A DNA stretch of 64,000 nucleotides, taken from assembly GCF_015670745.1 (NCBI RefSeq), contig NZ_JADPCH010000007.1:1-64000 (forward strand), read 5' to 3'. Shown piece by piece: positions 33,789 to 41,987 of this stretch (positions are counted from its first letter, which is position 1; the number at the start of each line of letters is the position of its first letter). A program made the position numbers and the translations under genes. Under the pieces are notes generated by a model that worked only from the letters and a program-made list of their open reading frames with translations, was not told where the DNA came from and made no database searches. The DNA comes from Collinsella aerofaciens (GTDB lineage Bacteria > Actinomycetota > Coriobacteriia > Coriobacteriales > Coriobacteriaceae).

Positions 33789-33992
33789 GATGAGTCCTCG
33801 CTGTTCCACGCTCACGTCAATTCAAACAGTAACGAACAAATTGTATCAGACCCGCGCGCGTCAGAAATGAACGCCCGTACAGCTCAATCATCACTTTTTT
33901 GAGAAAAATACCCCCTGCTTTAGTGGGGTGTAGTGATAATCTCGCCTGTTCGCGCTACAGTTTGTCGGAAATACCTCGATGTTAGGAACCAA

Positions 33993-35045
33993 ATGATCAC
34001 TTCCGAGCTTTTCGGCACCGCGCCGTGCGGTACCCCCGTTCATCGTTACACCCTCAACGGGCCCGAGATCTGCGTTCGCATTATGGACTTTGGCGCCACC
34101 GTGCTGGGCATCGACGTGCCCGACATCCCCGGCAACGTGCGCGATGTGGTGCTGGGCTTCGATAAGCTCGAGGATTACTTTGACAACCCCGCCTGCTTTG
34201 GCGCGACCATCGGCCCCGTGGCCAACCGCACTGCGGGTGCCACGATCACCATCGCCGGCACGGACTGGCATATGCCGGCCAACGAGGGCGTCAACAACCT
34301 GCACAGCGACCTTGAGCACGGCCTGCACAAGCGCGTGTGGGACGTTGAGCTCGACGAGGTCCACAATGCCGTGCGCATGACCACCTCGCTTGAGGACGGT
34401 GAGCTGGGTCTTCCCGGCAACCGCACCTTTACGGCCGTGTTTACCGTGACGCGCACCGGCTGCTTCCGTATCGAATACGGCTGCGAGAGCGACCGCGCCA
34501 CCTACGTGGCCATGACCAACCACACGTACTTTAACCTTGCCGGCCATAACGCCGGAATGGACTGTGAGCACTTCTTTGTTGCTAACGCTGCCCACTACCT
34601 GCCCATCAACGAGCAGAACATCCCCACCGGCGAGATTGCTCCGGTCGAGGGCACGCCGTTTGACTTTCGCGAGCTGCGCCCCGTCGCACCCGGCATGGAG
34701 GCCGACGACCCGCAGATCAAGCAGGCCCGTGGCTATGATCACTGCCTGTGCATCGATGGCTATCAGTACGGCCGCAGCCTGCGCCGTGCGATGCACGTCG
34801 AGGAGATGTGGACCGGCCGCGAGCTGGACTACTACACCACTGCCCCGGGCGTGCAGCTCTACACCGGCAACTGGCTGGGCGACGAACACGCCAAAGACGA
34901 TGCCAACTATGGTTGGGGCGCCGGCTTTGCCCTCGAGGCCGAAATGTATCCTGACACGCCGCACCATGCGCTGTTCCCCCAGGGCATCGTGGGCCCCGGT
35001 CATCCCTACAGCAATGTGATCGAATACCACTTTATGAGGCACTAG
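33993..35045 (+). CDS. galM: Aldose 1-epimerase (galactose mutarotase)
   Basis: 350 aa. Interconverts the anomers of galactose ahead of GalK. GATIGPVANRTAG, VNNLHSDLEHGLHKRVWD, the catalytic-His region TNHTYFNLAGH and ALFPQGIVGPGHPY are the family landmarks in order. The ATG at 33993 has AGGAA upstream; the longer frame from 33933 has nothing comparable. Divergent from the LacR-like gene. Confidence 0.93.
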   Translation: MITSELFGTAPCGTPVHRYTLNGPEICVRIMDFGATVLGIDVPDIPGNVRDVVLGFDKLEDYFDNPACFGATIGPVANRTAGATITIAGTDWHMPANEGVNNLHSDLEHGLHKRVWDVELDEVHNAVRMTTSLEDGELGLPGNRTFTAVFTVTRTGCFRIEYGCESDRATYVAMTNHTYFNLAGHNAGMDCEHFFVANAAHYLPINEQNIPTGEIAPVEGTPFDFRELRPVAPGMEADDPQIKQARGYDHCLCIDGYQYGRSLRRAMHVEEMWTGRELDYYTTAPGVQLYTGNWLGDEHAKDDANYGWGAGFALEAEMYPDTPHHALFPQGIVGPGHPYSNVIEYHFMRH

Positions 35046-35071
35046 GCCCACAACGCGACATATCGCACAGC

Positions 35072-35106
35072 AACGCCCGCCGGCACCACCGCCGACGGGC
35101 GTTTTT
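35072..35106 (+). terminator. Terminator of galM
   Basis: AACGCCCG/CGGGCGTT stem with a TTTTTC tail. Confidence 0.85.
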
Positions 35107-35112
35107 CTACCT

Positions 35113-35143
35113 AGTCATTGGGGACGTTCTTAAATGACTAGTT
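35113..35143. repeat. GACGTTCTTAAA-family repeat overlapping a gene end (copy 2)
   Basis: TAGTCATTGGGGACGTTCTT then AAATGACTAG. It supplies the stop codon and last residues (LVI) of the orphan IIB gene. Confidence 0.6.
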
Positions 35144-35609
35144 GGATGGGGTCGGGATTGGAGCTGGGGAGGGAGCGGATTTCTAGCTCTATGCCGAGTT
35201 CTTGCAGCTCTTTGAAGGCGGCGACGTCTGTGTCGTCTACGGCAACTGTGGGCGTCGCGGGACGCTTGCCCTCCCCTGCTTGCATGTGACCGATACTGAT
35301 CTTGGTTATTGGCACACCGCCCTTAACCAGCGCGAGTGCATCGGAGGGCGAGGCCACCATGATCAGAATCAATTGGCGCTGCGTCGCAGTATGAATGATG
35401 TCGATGGTCTTTTGCACCGAGAAAAACCTTGTCCAGACGCCTTCTGGCGCCGCCACCCTCATGGGTGCCCACTTGCGCGAATCCGCTGCAATCTTGTCGT
35501 TAACGATCAGGACGAGGTTGGAGCCAACCGCCTCATTCCACAGCTCAACGTCTTGCCCGTAAATAAACCGATCATCGATGCGTGTGAGAAGAATCTTGGG
35601 TTGAGCCAT
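35130..35609 (-). CDS. Orphan mannose-family PTS IIB-like protein lacking the phospho-histidine
   Basis: 159 aa. Clearly related to the intact IIB at 44868 over the whole length (LLTRIDDR, FFSVQKTIDII, LVKGGVPITKISIGHMQAGEGKR, AAFKELQELGIELEIR). In active IIB proteins the segment reads RIDNRLVHGQV; here it reads RIDDRFIYGQD, so the phosphorylated His is Tyr (codon TAC). It cannot carry phosphate in the usual way. No IIA, IIC or IID gene is beside it. The C-terminal residues come from an intergenic repeat. It may be a decaying duplicate or a sensor that mimics IIB. GGGG lies five bases before the ATG. Confidence 0.85.
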   Translation of the reverse strand: MAQPKILLTRIDDRFIYGQDVELWNEAVGSNLVLIVNDKIAADSRKWAPMRVAAPEGVWTRFFSVQKTIDIIHTATQRQLILIMVASPSDALALVKGGVPITKISIGHMQAGEGKRPATPTVAVDDTDVAAFKELQELGIELEIRSLPSSNPDPIQLVI

Positions 35610-35698
35610 CACTGCCCCATTCTGTTTGAGACCCGTAAGAGCAAGATATCGCGTCTCCAATATTAGTGCATTTAAAGTGAGAAAAGCCGTCAGAACAC

Positions 35699-35727
35699 TT
35701 GCGCTGATGTGCGATGTCCCGTATCAT
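35699..35727 (+). promoter_or_regulatory. Promoter of tRNA-Thr
   Basis: TTGCGC, a 17-base spacer and TATCAT, 39 bases before the tRNA. Confidence 0.7.
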
Positions 35728-35765
35728 AGACAGTCGTTGACGCTTCAGTTGCGTCACACATGGCC

Positions 35766-35841
35766 GCCAGCGTAGCTCAGTTGGTAGAGCACCGCTCTCG
35801 TAAAGCGGGGGTCACCGGTTCGAGCCCGGTCGCTGGCTCCA
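35766..35841 (+). tRNA. tRNA-Thr (anticodon CGT)
   Basis: 76 bases. Acceptor arms GCCAGCG/CGCTGGC pair, the D-arm reads GCTCAGTTGGTAGAGC, the anticodon stem CCGCT/AGCGG encloses CTCGTAA (anticodon CGT), and the T-arm is CCGGTTCGAGCCCGG. The CCA end is encoded. Confidence 0.97.
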
Positions 35842-35852
35842 TTGCACAAGAT

Positions 35853-35876
35853 AGCCGCCTTCGGGCGGCTTTTTTG
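35853..35876 (+). terminator. Terminator of tRNA-Thr
   Basis: AGCCGCC-TTCG-GGCGGCT followed by TTTTTTG. Confidence 0.92.
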
Positions 35877-35940
35877 TTGCCGATTTTGAGTGCGAGCGCG
35901 CCAATCCAAGCATCGCCACGTTGACCGCTTTCTACTCAAA

Positions 35941-35994
35941 AACAGAAAACCCCGCCAAACGTGATCCCCTAGGGAAAACGCATTTGGCGGGGTT
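35941..35994 (-). terminator. Terminator of yhcH
   Basis: 12-bp perfect stem AACCCCGCCAAA/TTTGGCGGGGTT with TTTTCTGTTTTTG on the minus strand. A second small hairpin (GTGATT/AATCAC) follows at 36000-36021. Confidence 0.85.
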
Positions 35995-36054
35995 CTAGCG
36001 TGATTTCTATAGGGGAATCACGCCATCAGACGAACAGCTCAGCCGAGTAGCTCG

Positions 36055-36528
36055 CTACTCCTCCCAGTAAGCATCTGCAAGTAGCTTAAAGCAGATCTTC
36101 TTGACCGGCTGTGCGCCATCGCCCGGGAACTCGAGCGTGGGCATGTGAGGCTCGCCGGCAACGAACAGCGCGAACTTGTCGTCGGCAAGATCGCCGGCAA
36201 TCGAGGCGTCTGAATCGACCAGGTCGTAGTCGTCCTTCTCGTCAAACTCCTGGACCAGCGTCAGGCTGCCCGTGGCAACCTTAAAGGCCTCGCGACCCTC
36301 AATGTCGATCTGCAGGTCGTGATAGCGCTGATGCGTCTCGTAGTGAGCCTCTGCCTCGGGACGCGTCGTGGGAGCCATGACGTTCGCAAAGACCTTGTCG
36401 CCCAGAATCGGATGGCTGCCGACCTCGAGCTGCGCCGGGTCGTTCTCCTCGAGCCAGTCGATCAACACGTCGAGGCCCTTGAGCATTCCGCGGTACTCCT
36501 CGATATCGCCCAATGCACCGTAAATCAT
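36055..36528 (-). CDS. yhcH: YhcH/YjgK/YiaL (DUF386) family protein
   Basis: 157 aa cupin-fold protein. MIYGALGDIEEY, ETHQRYHDLQIDIEG (metal-binding His/Glu region) and CFKLLADAYW are family landmarks. Members are found with sialic acid, amino-sugar or beta-galactoside genes and at least some act as anomerases (NanQ). Here a nagA remnant and lacC precede it, so an amino-sugar or galactose-phosphate role fits. GAGGGG lies before the ATG. Confidence 0.87.
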   Translation of the reverse strand: MIYGALGDIEEYRGMLKGLDVLIDWLEENDPAQLEVGSHPILGDKVFANVMAPTTRPEAEAHYETHQRYHDLQIDIEGREAFKVATGSLTLVQEFDEKDDYDLVDSDASIAGDLADDKFALFVAGEPHMPTLEFPGDGAQPVKKICFKLLADAYWEE

Positions 36529-36560
36529 CTAAATCCCCTCTCGGATCGCTTCTTTGGCGG

Positions 36561-36692
36561 CTACTCGGCAAACGCGTTACCGACGCTGTTGCCACCCACA
36601 TACGTCTCGACCAGGGTAAGGTCGGGATTGAACACGACAACGTCGGCGTCGCGCCCCGACATAATGCTATCGCACTTGTCGTCGACATGAGC
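36561..36692 (-). pseudogene. nagA C-terminal remnant
   Basis: In frame the minus strand reads AHVDDKCDSIMSGRDADVVV and then FNPDLTLVETYVGGNSVGNA FAE-stop, closely matching the last 44 residues of NagA encoded at 39419. No start and nothing of the catalytic domain. It points to a duplicated or rearranged nagA-lacC block. Confidence 0.85.
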
Positions 36693-36725
36693 TAGCAATC
36701 GATGCCGGGGCCGACGCCCAAGCCC

Positions 36726-37661
36726 TTACAGCTCGGCCACGACAACGCCGTTGTAGACCTCGTCCCAACGATCCATAACCAAGTGGCCAGTCATGGGATC
36801 CATGGCGTTGAGCTTGCCGCAGGTGTTGGCGGTACGCAGCACCGTCTCGTCGTCTGCGCCAGCAGCGATGGCATGTGCGAAGCCTGCGATAGTGGAGTCA
36901 CCAGAGCCCGTGGCGTTAACGGCAGGGATATCGGGCGTCTTTGCGCGGAACGCACGGCCATTGTGGAAGCCAACGGAGCCGGCAGCGCCCATGGACACGA
37001 CGACCCAGGGGATATCGGAGAAGCGGGCATCAGAGGCAAGCGCGGCGCGGAGCTCGTCCACATCGTCGGTGGTAAAGCTCGTGCCCAGAAGGCCGTTGAT
37101 CTCGGTCAAGTTAGGCTTGACCAGCTCGGGCTTAATTTCGGACTTAAGGGCGGCCTCGAGCGAAGCACCCGAGGTATCGAGCAGCACCTTGGCGCCGGCG
37201 TTCTCGGCAATGCCCGTGATCTTGGCATAGTAGTCCGCCTCGACGCCGCGGGGCAGCGAACCCGAGATGGTAACGACATCGGCCTTGCTCGCAAGCTCGG
37301 TAAACTTGGCGGTAAAGGCATCGAGCTCCTCGGGGGCAATTGTCGGGCCGCTCTCGAGCAGCTCGGTCTGGTTGCCGGCGTGGAGGATGTTGAGGCAAAT
37401 ACGGGTCTCGCCCTTGATGGGCACAAAGTCGTTGTTAATACCGTTGGCGTCCATGAGCTCGGCCATGTAGGCGCCCATGTGGCCGCCGAGCAGACCGGTT
37501 GCCACAACGTCGTCGCCCAGCTGACCCAGTACACGGGCCACGTTGAGGCCCTTGCCGCCGGCGGTCTTTTCGGGCGTCACACGGTTGACGTCGTCGATAA
37601 TGAGCTCATCGAGCTGATAGCGCGTATCGACAGACGGGTTCATCGTAACGGTGAGGATCAT
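36726..37661 (-). CDS. lacC: Tagatose-6-phosphate kinase (PfkB family), copy 2
   Basis: 311 aa, the same length as the copy at 7864 and about 85% identical by eye. TAGGKGLNVARV and NATGSGDSTIAG are intact. AAGGAG precedes the ATG. It sits in the NagA/AgaS neighbourhood, so it probably serves tagatose-6-P made from galactosamine-6-P, while the first copy serves lactose. The two may be expressed under different regulators. 1-phosphofructokinase is the alternative activity. Confidence 0.87.
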   Translation of the reverse strand: MILTVTMNPSVDTRYQLDELIIDDVNRVTPEKTAGGKGLNVARVLGQLGDDVVATGLLGGHMGAYMAELMDANGINNDFVPIKGETRICLNILHAGNQTELLESGPTIAPEELDAFTAKFTELASKADVVTISGSLPRGVEADYYAKITGIAENAGAKVLLDTSGASLEAALKSEIKPELVKPNLTEINGLLGTSFTTDDVDELRAALASDARFSDIPWVVVSMGAAGSVGFHNGRAFRAKTPDIPAVNATGSGDSTIAGFAHAIAAGADDETVLRTANTCGKLNAMDPMTGHLVMDRWDEVYNGVVVAEL

Positions 37662-37720
37662 TTTTAGCTCCTTATCTCGCAGGCTCCTTATGCCTCGCGA
37701 TACGAGTCGACAAAACGGAA

Positions 37721-38602
37721 TTACAGAATCTCAATCGTGAACGAGCGAACGACGGTCTCCTTGGGCTTGGCGACAAGGCAGCCGCGCTTATGCTCAAGCA
37801 CGTCGTCCTCATCGGAGCAGGTCGAAAGACCGCCCCAGGGCTCAACTGCCACAAAATCACCCTCGGGCTTGCTCCACACAATGAGGTACGGGAAGCCCTC
37901 AAAGCTCAGGCGAACACCCTTGTCCTCGCCCTTTTTGGAAAGCGTGACCTGACGGCTCTCGAGCACGTCAAAGATGGTCTCCGCAAAATCGAAGAGCTCA
38001 TGTGACAGAGGCAGCGTCTTTCCCACCATGGGGTTCTTGGAGCGGTTGGTCACGTCAATCAAGCCAGTCGAGGGGACGGCAGTGCAAAGCTCAGCAGCCT
38101 CGTCTTTCTCAAAACGCAACTCGTAGTCCGTATAGGCCTCGCCCTCATCGAGCGGGCACCTAAAGCCGGGGTGTCCACCGATAAAGAAAGGCATGTCCTC
38201 GGTGCCCTCGTTGGTAACCTCATAGGAGACGCGCACGGCGGCGTCCTCGAGCGTATAGCGGGCGACAAGCTTAAACGGATACGGATAATCGCTCAGCAGC
38301 GCGGCGTTATCCTCCGAAGCCAGGCACATCGCTAGCTCGTTCTCGCTCTGGCTCAGCAGCTTCCACTCCTGTTTGCGCGCAAACCCATGGCGGGCGAGCT
38401 TCACATGATGTCCGGCAAACGTCATGGCGCTGTTATCGCGCAAACCTCCGCAAATCGGGAAGCAAATCGGTGCCTGGCCGGACCACACGGCGGGATCGCC
38501 CTGCCACAAGTACTCGCGACCTCCAGCCTCAATCGAGGTAAACGAACCACCGGCCGTGGAGACCTTGATAGAAATCGAATCGTTGGAGAGAGCGTATTCC
38601 AT
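37721..38602 (-). CDS. lacX: LacX-like aldose 1-epimerase family protein
   Basis: 293 aa. Galactose-mutarotase fold: AGGREYLWQGDPAVWSGQAP, RHGFARKQEW, the His in FFIGGHPGFRCPL, and the EPWGGLST segment. It is the LacX/YihR-like branch often found in lac or aga operons; it may epimerise sugar phosphates. The ATG at 38602 has AAAGGATG upstream. The next gene downstream on the same strand is lacC copy 2, about 60 bases away. Confidence 0.85.
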   Translation of the reverse strand: MEYALSNDSISIKVSTAGGSFTSIEAGGREYLWQGDPAVWSGQAPICFPICGGLRDNSAMTFAGHHVKLARHGFARKQEWKLLSQSENELAMCLASEDNAALLSDYPYPFKLVARYTLEDAAVRVSYEVTNEGTEDMPFFIGGHPGFRCPLDEGEAYTDYELRFEKDEAAELCTAVPSTGLIDVTNRSKNPMVGKTLPLSHELFDFAETIFDVLESRQVTLSKKGEDKGVRLSFEGFPYLIVWSKPEGDFVAVEPWGGLSTCSDEDDVLEHKRGCLVAKPKETVVRSFTIEIL

Positions 38603-38758
38603 TGTCCATCCTTTCGAACAACTGCTTTTTGCTCGCAAGAACCCGTCTCGGCCCTGACCAAAGGACAAACCCGCACGTTCATCGATGCGTCCGGTTTCCC
38701 AGCCATGCAACGGGGTACCATACAGACATTGATGCAATTACAGCTGAAAGGCCTTCTT

Positions 38759-39343
38759 ATGCGAACCATCATCCTTTATGCCTCACACCACCACGGCAAT
38801 ACGAAAAAGCTCGTGGACGCCATCGTCGAGGCGCACCCCGAGATCGATACCCTCGACGTGAAGTCACTCGGTAAAAACGAGTACCCCGACCTGCACGAAT
38901 ACCATCTGATCGGTGTCGCCACGGGCATCTATTACTCCGAGATCGACAAGGACATGGCACGCGTGCTCACGAACGTGCTGCAGCCGCAGGACAAGGTGTT
39001 TGGCCTTATGACCTACGGTGGCAAAAACAAGTGGTACGGCAAGGATATCGATGGCATCTGCCGCATGAGACAGGCCATCTTTATGGGTGTCTACGGCTGC
39101 CCCGGCTTTGATACGTGGGGGCCGTTCAAGCTCGCCGGCGGCGTCCAGAAGGGGCACCCAACTGCCGAAGAGATTAAGGGAGCCGTCGACTTCTTCGACA
39201 AAATCGAAGACGAGTACGGCGACATCATCGTCGAAGAGTATGCCAAGCGCGAGAAGCGTCTAGCCTACGAGAAGGAGCATCCTGCAGGAGGTCTGGTGGC
39301 CGGCGTCAAGCGCACGGCAAAGAAGATCGCTAACAAGCTGTAA
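38759..39343 (+). CDS. Flavodoxin-like protein with a C-terminal extension
   Basis: 194 aa. The first 150 residues form a flavodoxin-like domain: the FMN phosphate loop reads ASHHHGNTKKL, and VATGIYYSEIDKDMAR and MTYGG follow. The last 40 residues are charged and end in a basic AGVKRTAKKIANKL tail. Electron carrier or flavoprotein of unknown partner. GAAAGG precedes the ATG. Divergent from lacX. Confidence 0.8.
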   Translation: MRTIILYASHHHGNTKKLVDAIVEAHPEIDTLDVKSLGKNEYPDLHEYHLIGVATGIYYSEIDKDMARVLTNVLQPQDKVFGLMTYGGKNKWYGKDIDGICRMRQAIFMGVYGCPGFDTWGPFKLAGGVQKGHPTAEEIKGAVDFFDKIEDEYGDIIVEEYAKREKRLAYEKEHPAGGLVAGVKRTAKKIANKL

Positions 39344-39374
39344 CTGTAAAGGTGCTTTTGAGCGTTTAACCCAT

Positions 39375-39412
39375 ACGGCGGGTCCGAGCAGATTCGGGCC
39401 CGCCGTCTTTTT
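39375..39412 (+). terminator. Terminator between flavodoxin gene and nagA
   Basis: ACGGCGGG/CCCGCCGT stem followed by CTTTTTC; sits between convergent genes. Confidence 0.85.
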
Positions 39413-39418
39413 CTATCG

Positions 39419-40588
39419 TTACTCGGTAAAGGCGTTGCCGACGCTCTGGCCGCCAACATACGTCTCGACGAGGGTGAGCTCATGGTCGAACACGACAAAG
39501 TCGGCGTCGCGACCCGGCATGATGCTGCCGCACTTATCCTCGATGTGTGCAGAGCGAGCCGGCACCTCAGTTGCCATGCGAATGGCGATATCGGCGCTGG
39601 CGATGCCCCAGTCGACGATGTTCTTGACGCCCTGGGCAAGCGTGAGCACCGAGCCGGCAATGCTCTTGCCGTCGGCGAGCCAGCACAGGTTGTCCTTCAT
39701 GATGACGTCCATGCCGCCGCTGGTGTAGCTGCCCTCGGGCATGCCGCCGCAGCCAAGGCAGTCGGTGATGAGCACCGTGTGCTGCCAGCCCTTTGCCTGC
39801 AGCAGCGCCTTGATGGCGGCAGGGTTTACGTGCTTGCCGTCACAGATGATCTCGGCGTAGGTCTCGGGCGTGGACATGGCAGCGCCCACGACACCGGGCT
39901 CACGGTGATGCAGCCCGCGCTGGCCGTTATAGGTATGCGTAAAGCAGCTGGCACCGGCGTTGATGGCGGCGATGCACTCATCGTAGGTGGCGTCGGAGTG
40001 ACCGATGCTGGTCACCACACCCTTGGCGTTCAGAGCAGCCGCATAAGCAGCGGCACCGTCGCGCTCGGCCGCCATGGCGCTCTTAACGATGCGACCGCCC
40101 GCAGCCTCCTGCCACTGATCGAAGACCTCCTCGGAGGGATCGATAAGATAAGCGGGGTTCTGCGCGCCCACGTGCTTCATGGTAAAGAAGGGGCCCTCCA
40201 GATAGATGCCCTGAATGCGAGCACCGCAGAAGTCAGGGCCGCGACCCTCGTCCGCCTGGGCGATGGCGGCGCAGGCATCCTTGATCTGCTCGACGCCATC
40301 GGTGAACGTCGTGGGCAGCCAGCTGGTGGTACCGCGACGGGCGAGCTCGGTCGAGCTGATATCAATGCCCTCGGGATCGTTATCGGTAGTCGAGTGGTTA
40401 TAGAAGCCATGGATGTGAGTATCGACCATACCCGGTGCGATCCACGATCCCGTGTAGTCCTTGATCTCGCAAGAGGGCTCGTCGGCCTGCCAGGCGCCAA
40501 AAACGCCATCCTCGACCATAAGATAGCCGCCCAGTTGCGGGCCTGCCGGCAAGAAGAACTTGTCAGCCTTAATTGCGTACGTGCTCAT
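39419..40588 (-). CDS. nagA: N-acetylglucosamine/galactosamine-6-phosphate deacetylase
   Basis: 389 aa amidohydrolase. Removes acetate from GlcNAc-6-P or GalNAc-6-P. Metal and active-site motifs: DTHIHGF, IYLEGPF, SIGHSDATY, CFTHTYNGQ and the catalytic Asp in LITDCLG. The start at 40588 has AAGGAG five bases upstream. It is next to agaS and near lacC, so the GalNAc-6-P role (AgaA) is plausible, though NagA and AgaA cannot be told apart by sequence reading alone. A fragment of a second copy lies at 36561. Confidence 0.92.
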   Translation of the reverse strand: MSTYAIKADKFFLPAGPQLGGYLMVEDGVFGAWQADEPSCEIKDYTGSWIAPGMVDTHIHGFYNHSTTDNDPEGIDISSTELARRGTTSWLPTTFTDGVEQIKDACAAIAQADEGRGPDFCGARIQGIYLEGPFFTMKHVGAQNPAYLIDPSEEVFDQWQEAAGGRIVKSAMAAERDGAAAYAAALNAKGVVTSIGHSDATYDECIAAINAGASCFTHTYNGQRGLHHREPGVVGAAMSTPETYAEIICDGKHVNPAAIKALLQAKGWQHTVLITDCLGCGGMPEGSYTSGGMDVIMKDNLCWLADGKSIAGSVLTLAQGVKNIVDWGIASADIAIRMATEVPARSAHIEDKCGSIMPGRDADFVVFDHELTLVETYVGGQSVGNAFTE

Positions 40589-40644
40589 ATGCACTCCTTG
40601 CTTCTAAAGCAGTTGACTGTGGTAATGCTTATACCCGGTCCATG

Positions 40645-40690
40645 TAAAAACAAAAAGCGCCCGCCCGCCGTTATGAGCGGACGGGCGCCC
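40645..40690 (-). terminator. Terminator of agaS
   Basis: 12-bp stem GCGCCCGTCCGC/GCGGGCGGGCGC (one mismatch) followed by TTTTTGTTTTT on the minus strand. Confidence 0.88.
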
Positions 40691-40706
40691 TTACAGGGGG
40701 ACGCGA

Positions 40707-41873
40707 TTAAGCGGTGAAGGGGTGAATCGTCACACCCTTGACCACGCGGTTGACCGTGCCGGTGGGGCTCGGCGTATCGGGCGTGTTGCCCACGCGCACG
40801 GAGTTGAGCAGGCTGATAGCCTGGGCAAACATCACGAACGGCAGGGCAAGGTAGCCCTCGGGAAGCGCCTCGTAGCCCTTAAAGGTGAAGGACTCGCCCT
40901 CGTAGACGGTAGCGCCATCCTGCTGAACGGCAACGGTGTGCTGAGCAATCTTGTCGCCACCGATCTCGTTGAGGATGTCGATGTCGTACTGACGGGTGTA
41001 GGCGTCGTTGTTGACGAACACGAAGACGAGCGTCTTATCGTCGACGAAGGACTTAGGTCCGTGACGATAGCCCATGGAGGTGTCGTAGGAAGTAGCAACC
41101 AGACCGTGAGCGAGCTCGAGGATCTTGAGCTGGCTCTCCTGGGCAAGGCCACCGAAGGAGCCAGAACCCAAGTAGGTCACGCGGTTGAAGTCGCCAGCCA
41201 GGTAATCGGCGATCTCAGGCTCACGGGAGATGACCTCCTCGCCCATCTTGGCAATCGTCTCGACCCACTCGGCCTTCTGCTCGTCAGAGGCAGTGTCGAA
41301 AATAAGGGTGGAGAGCAGGGTCATGCAGGTGTAGGAACCGGTCATGGCGAAGCCCTTGTCGTTGGCGCGCGGGATGAGCAGCGTCAGCGCATTGGGATCA
41401 TCGGCGGACTCGACGGCGAGCTTGCCCTCGGGAGCGCAGGTGATGTTGAGGAACTTGACGTTGTGGACGAGCTCCTTGGCAACGGCAACGGCGGCAAGGC
41501 TCTCGGGGCTGTTGCCAGAGCGGGCAAAGGAAACCACGAGCGTGGGATCCTCGGCGCGCAGGAAGTCGCGCGGGGCGCTCACGATGTCGGTCGTGGCGAT
41601 GGGCTTAAAGTCGTAGAGATCAGTGTTGCCAGCGTGACGCAGGTACGGGGCGCAGGTATCGCCAACGTAGTCGGACGTACCGGCACCGGTGAAGACAACG
41701 GACAGACGACCCTCGCCCATAGCGCGAGCCTCGGCCAGGAAGGCCTCGATGGCCTCCTTGTTCTCGCGATAGATGTTGAGCGTATCACGCCAAAGCTCGG
41801 GCTGCTGAGCAATCTCGGCCGTGGTGATCTGGGCGCCGAGCTCGGTGAGCTCCTCGACACTCTTCTCGAACAT
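40707..41873 (-). CDS. agaS: AgaS-type sugar isomerase/deaminase (tandem SIS domains)
   Basis: 388 aa with two SIS domains (GAGTSDYVG and SFARSGNSPESLAA in the first; LGSGSFGGLAQESQLKILEL in the second). AgaS converts galactosamine-6-P to tagatose-6-P with loss of ammonia. Upstream lies a CTGGT-N4-ACCAG site shared with the mannose-type PTS operon. It ends at a strong terminator, so nagA is a separate unit. GAGAGG precedes the ATG. Confidence 0.9.
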   Translation of the reverse strand: MFEKSVEELTELGAQITTAEIAQQPELWRDTLNIYRENKEAIEAFLAEARAMGEGRLSVVFTGAGTSDYVGDTCAPYLRHAGNTDLYDFKPIATTDIVSAPRDFLRAEDPTLVVSFARSGNSPESLAAVAVAKELVHNVKFLNITCAPEGKLAVESADDPNALTLLIPRANDKGFAMTGSYTCMTLLSTLIFDTASDEQKAEWVETIAKMGEEVISREPEIADYLAGDFNRVTYLGSGSFGGLAQESQLKILELAHGLVATSYDTSMGYRHGPKSFVDDKTLVFVFVNNDAYTRQYDIDILNEIGGDKIAQHTVAVQQDGATVYEGESFTFKGYEALPEGYLALPFVMFAQAISLLNSVRVGNTPDTPSPTGTVNRVVKGVTIHPFTA

Positions 41874-41934
41874 TTCTAATACCTCTCTCTAGAAGTAATC
41901 CTCTGACGTGCAATTATACACTTCGGTTGGTTAT

Positions 41935-41948
41935 CTGGTAGTAACCAG
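41935..41948. promoter_or_regulatory. Candidate GntR (AgaR-like) operator at agaS
   Basis: CTGGTAGTAACCAG, between agaS and its GntR regulator. The same word minus one base occurs at 46228. Confidence 0.65.
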
Positions 41949-41987
41949 TTAAATGCAAAGAATCACCATATGGAAACGATGCGAGCA

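Noticed and set aside
35766..35876. tRNA-Thr as an integration site
   Set aside because: No integrase, no repeated tRNA 3' end and no phage-like genes downstream.
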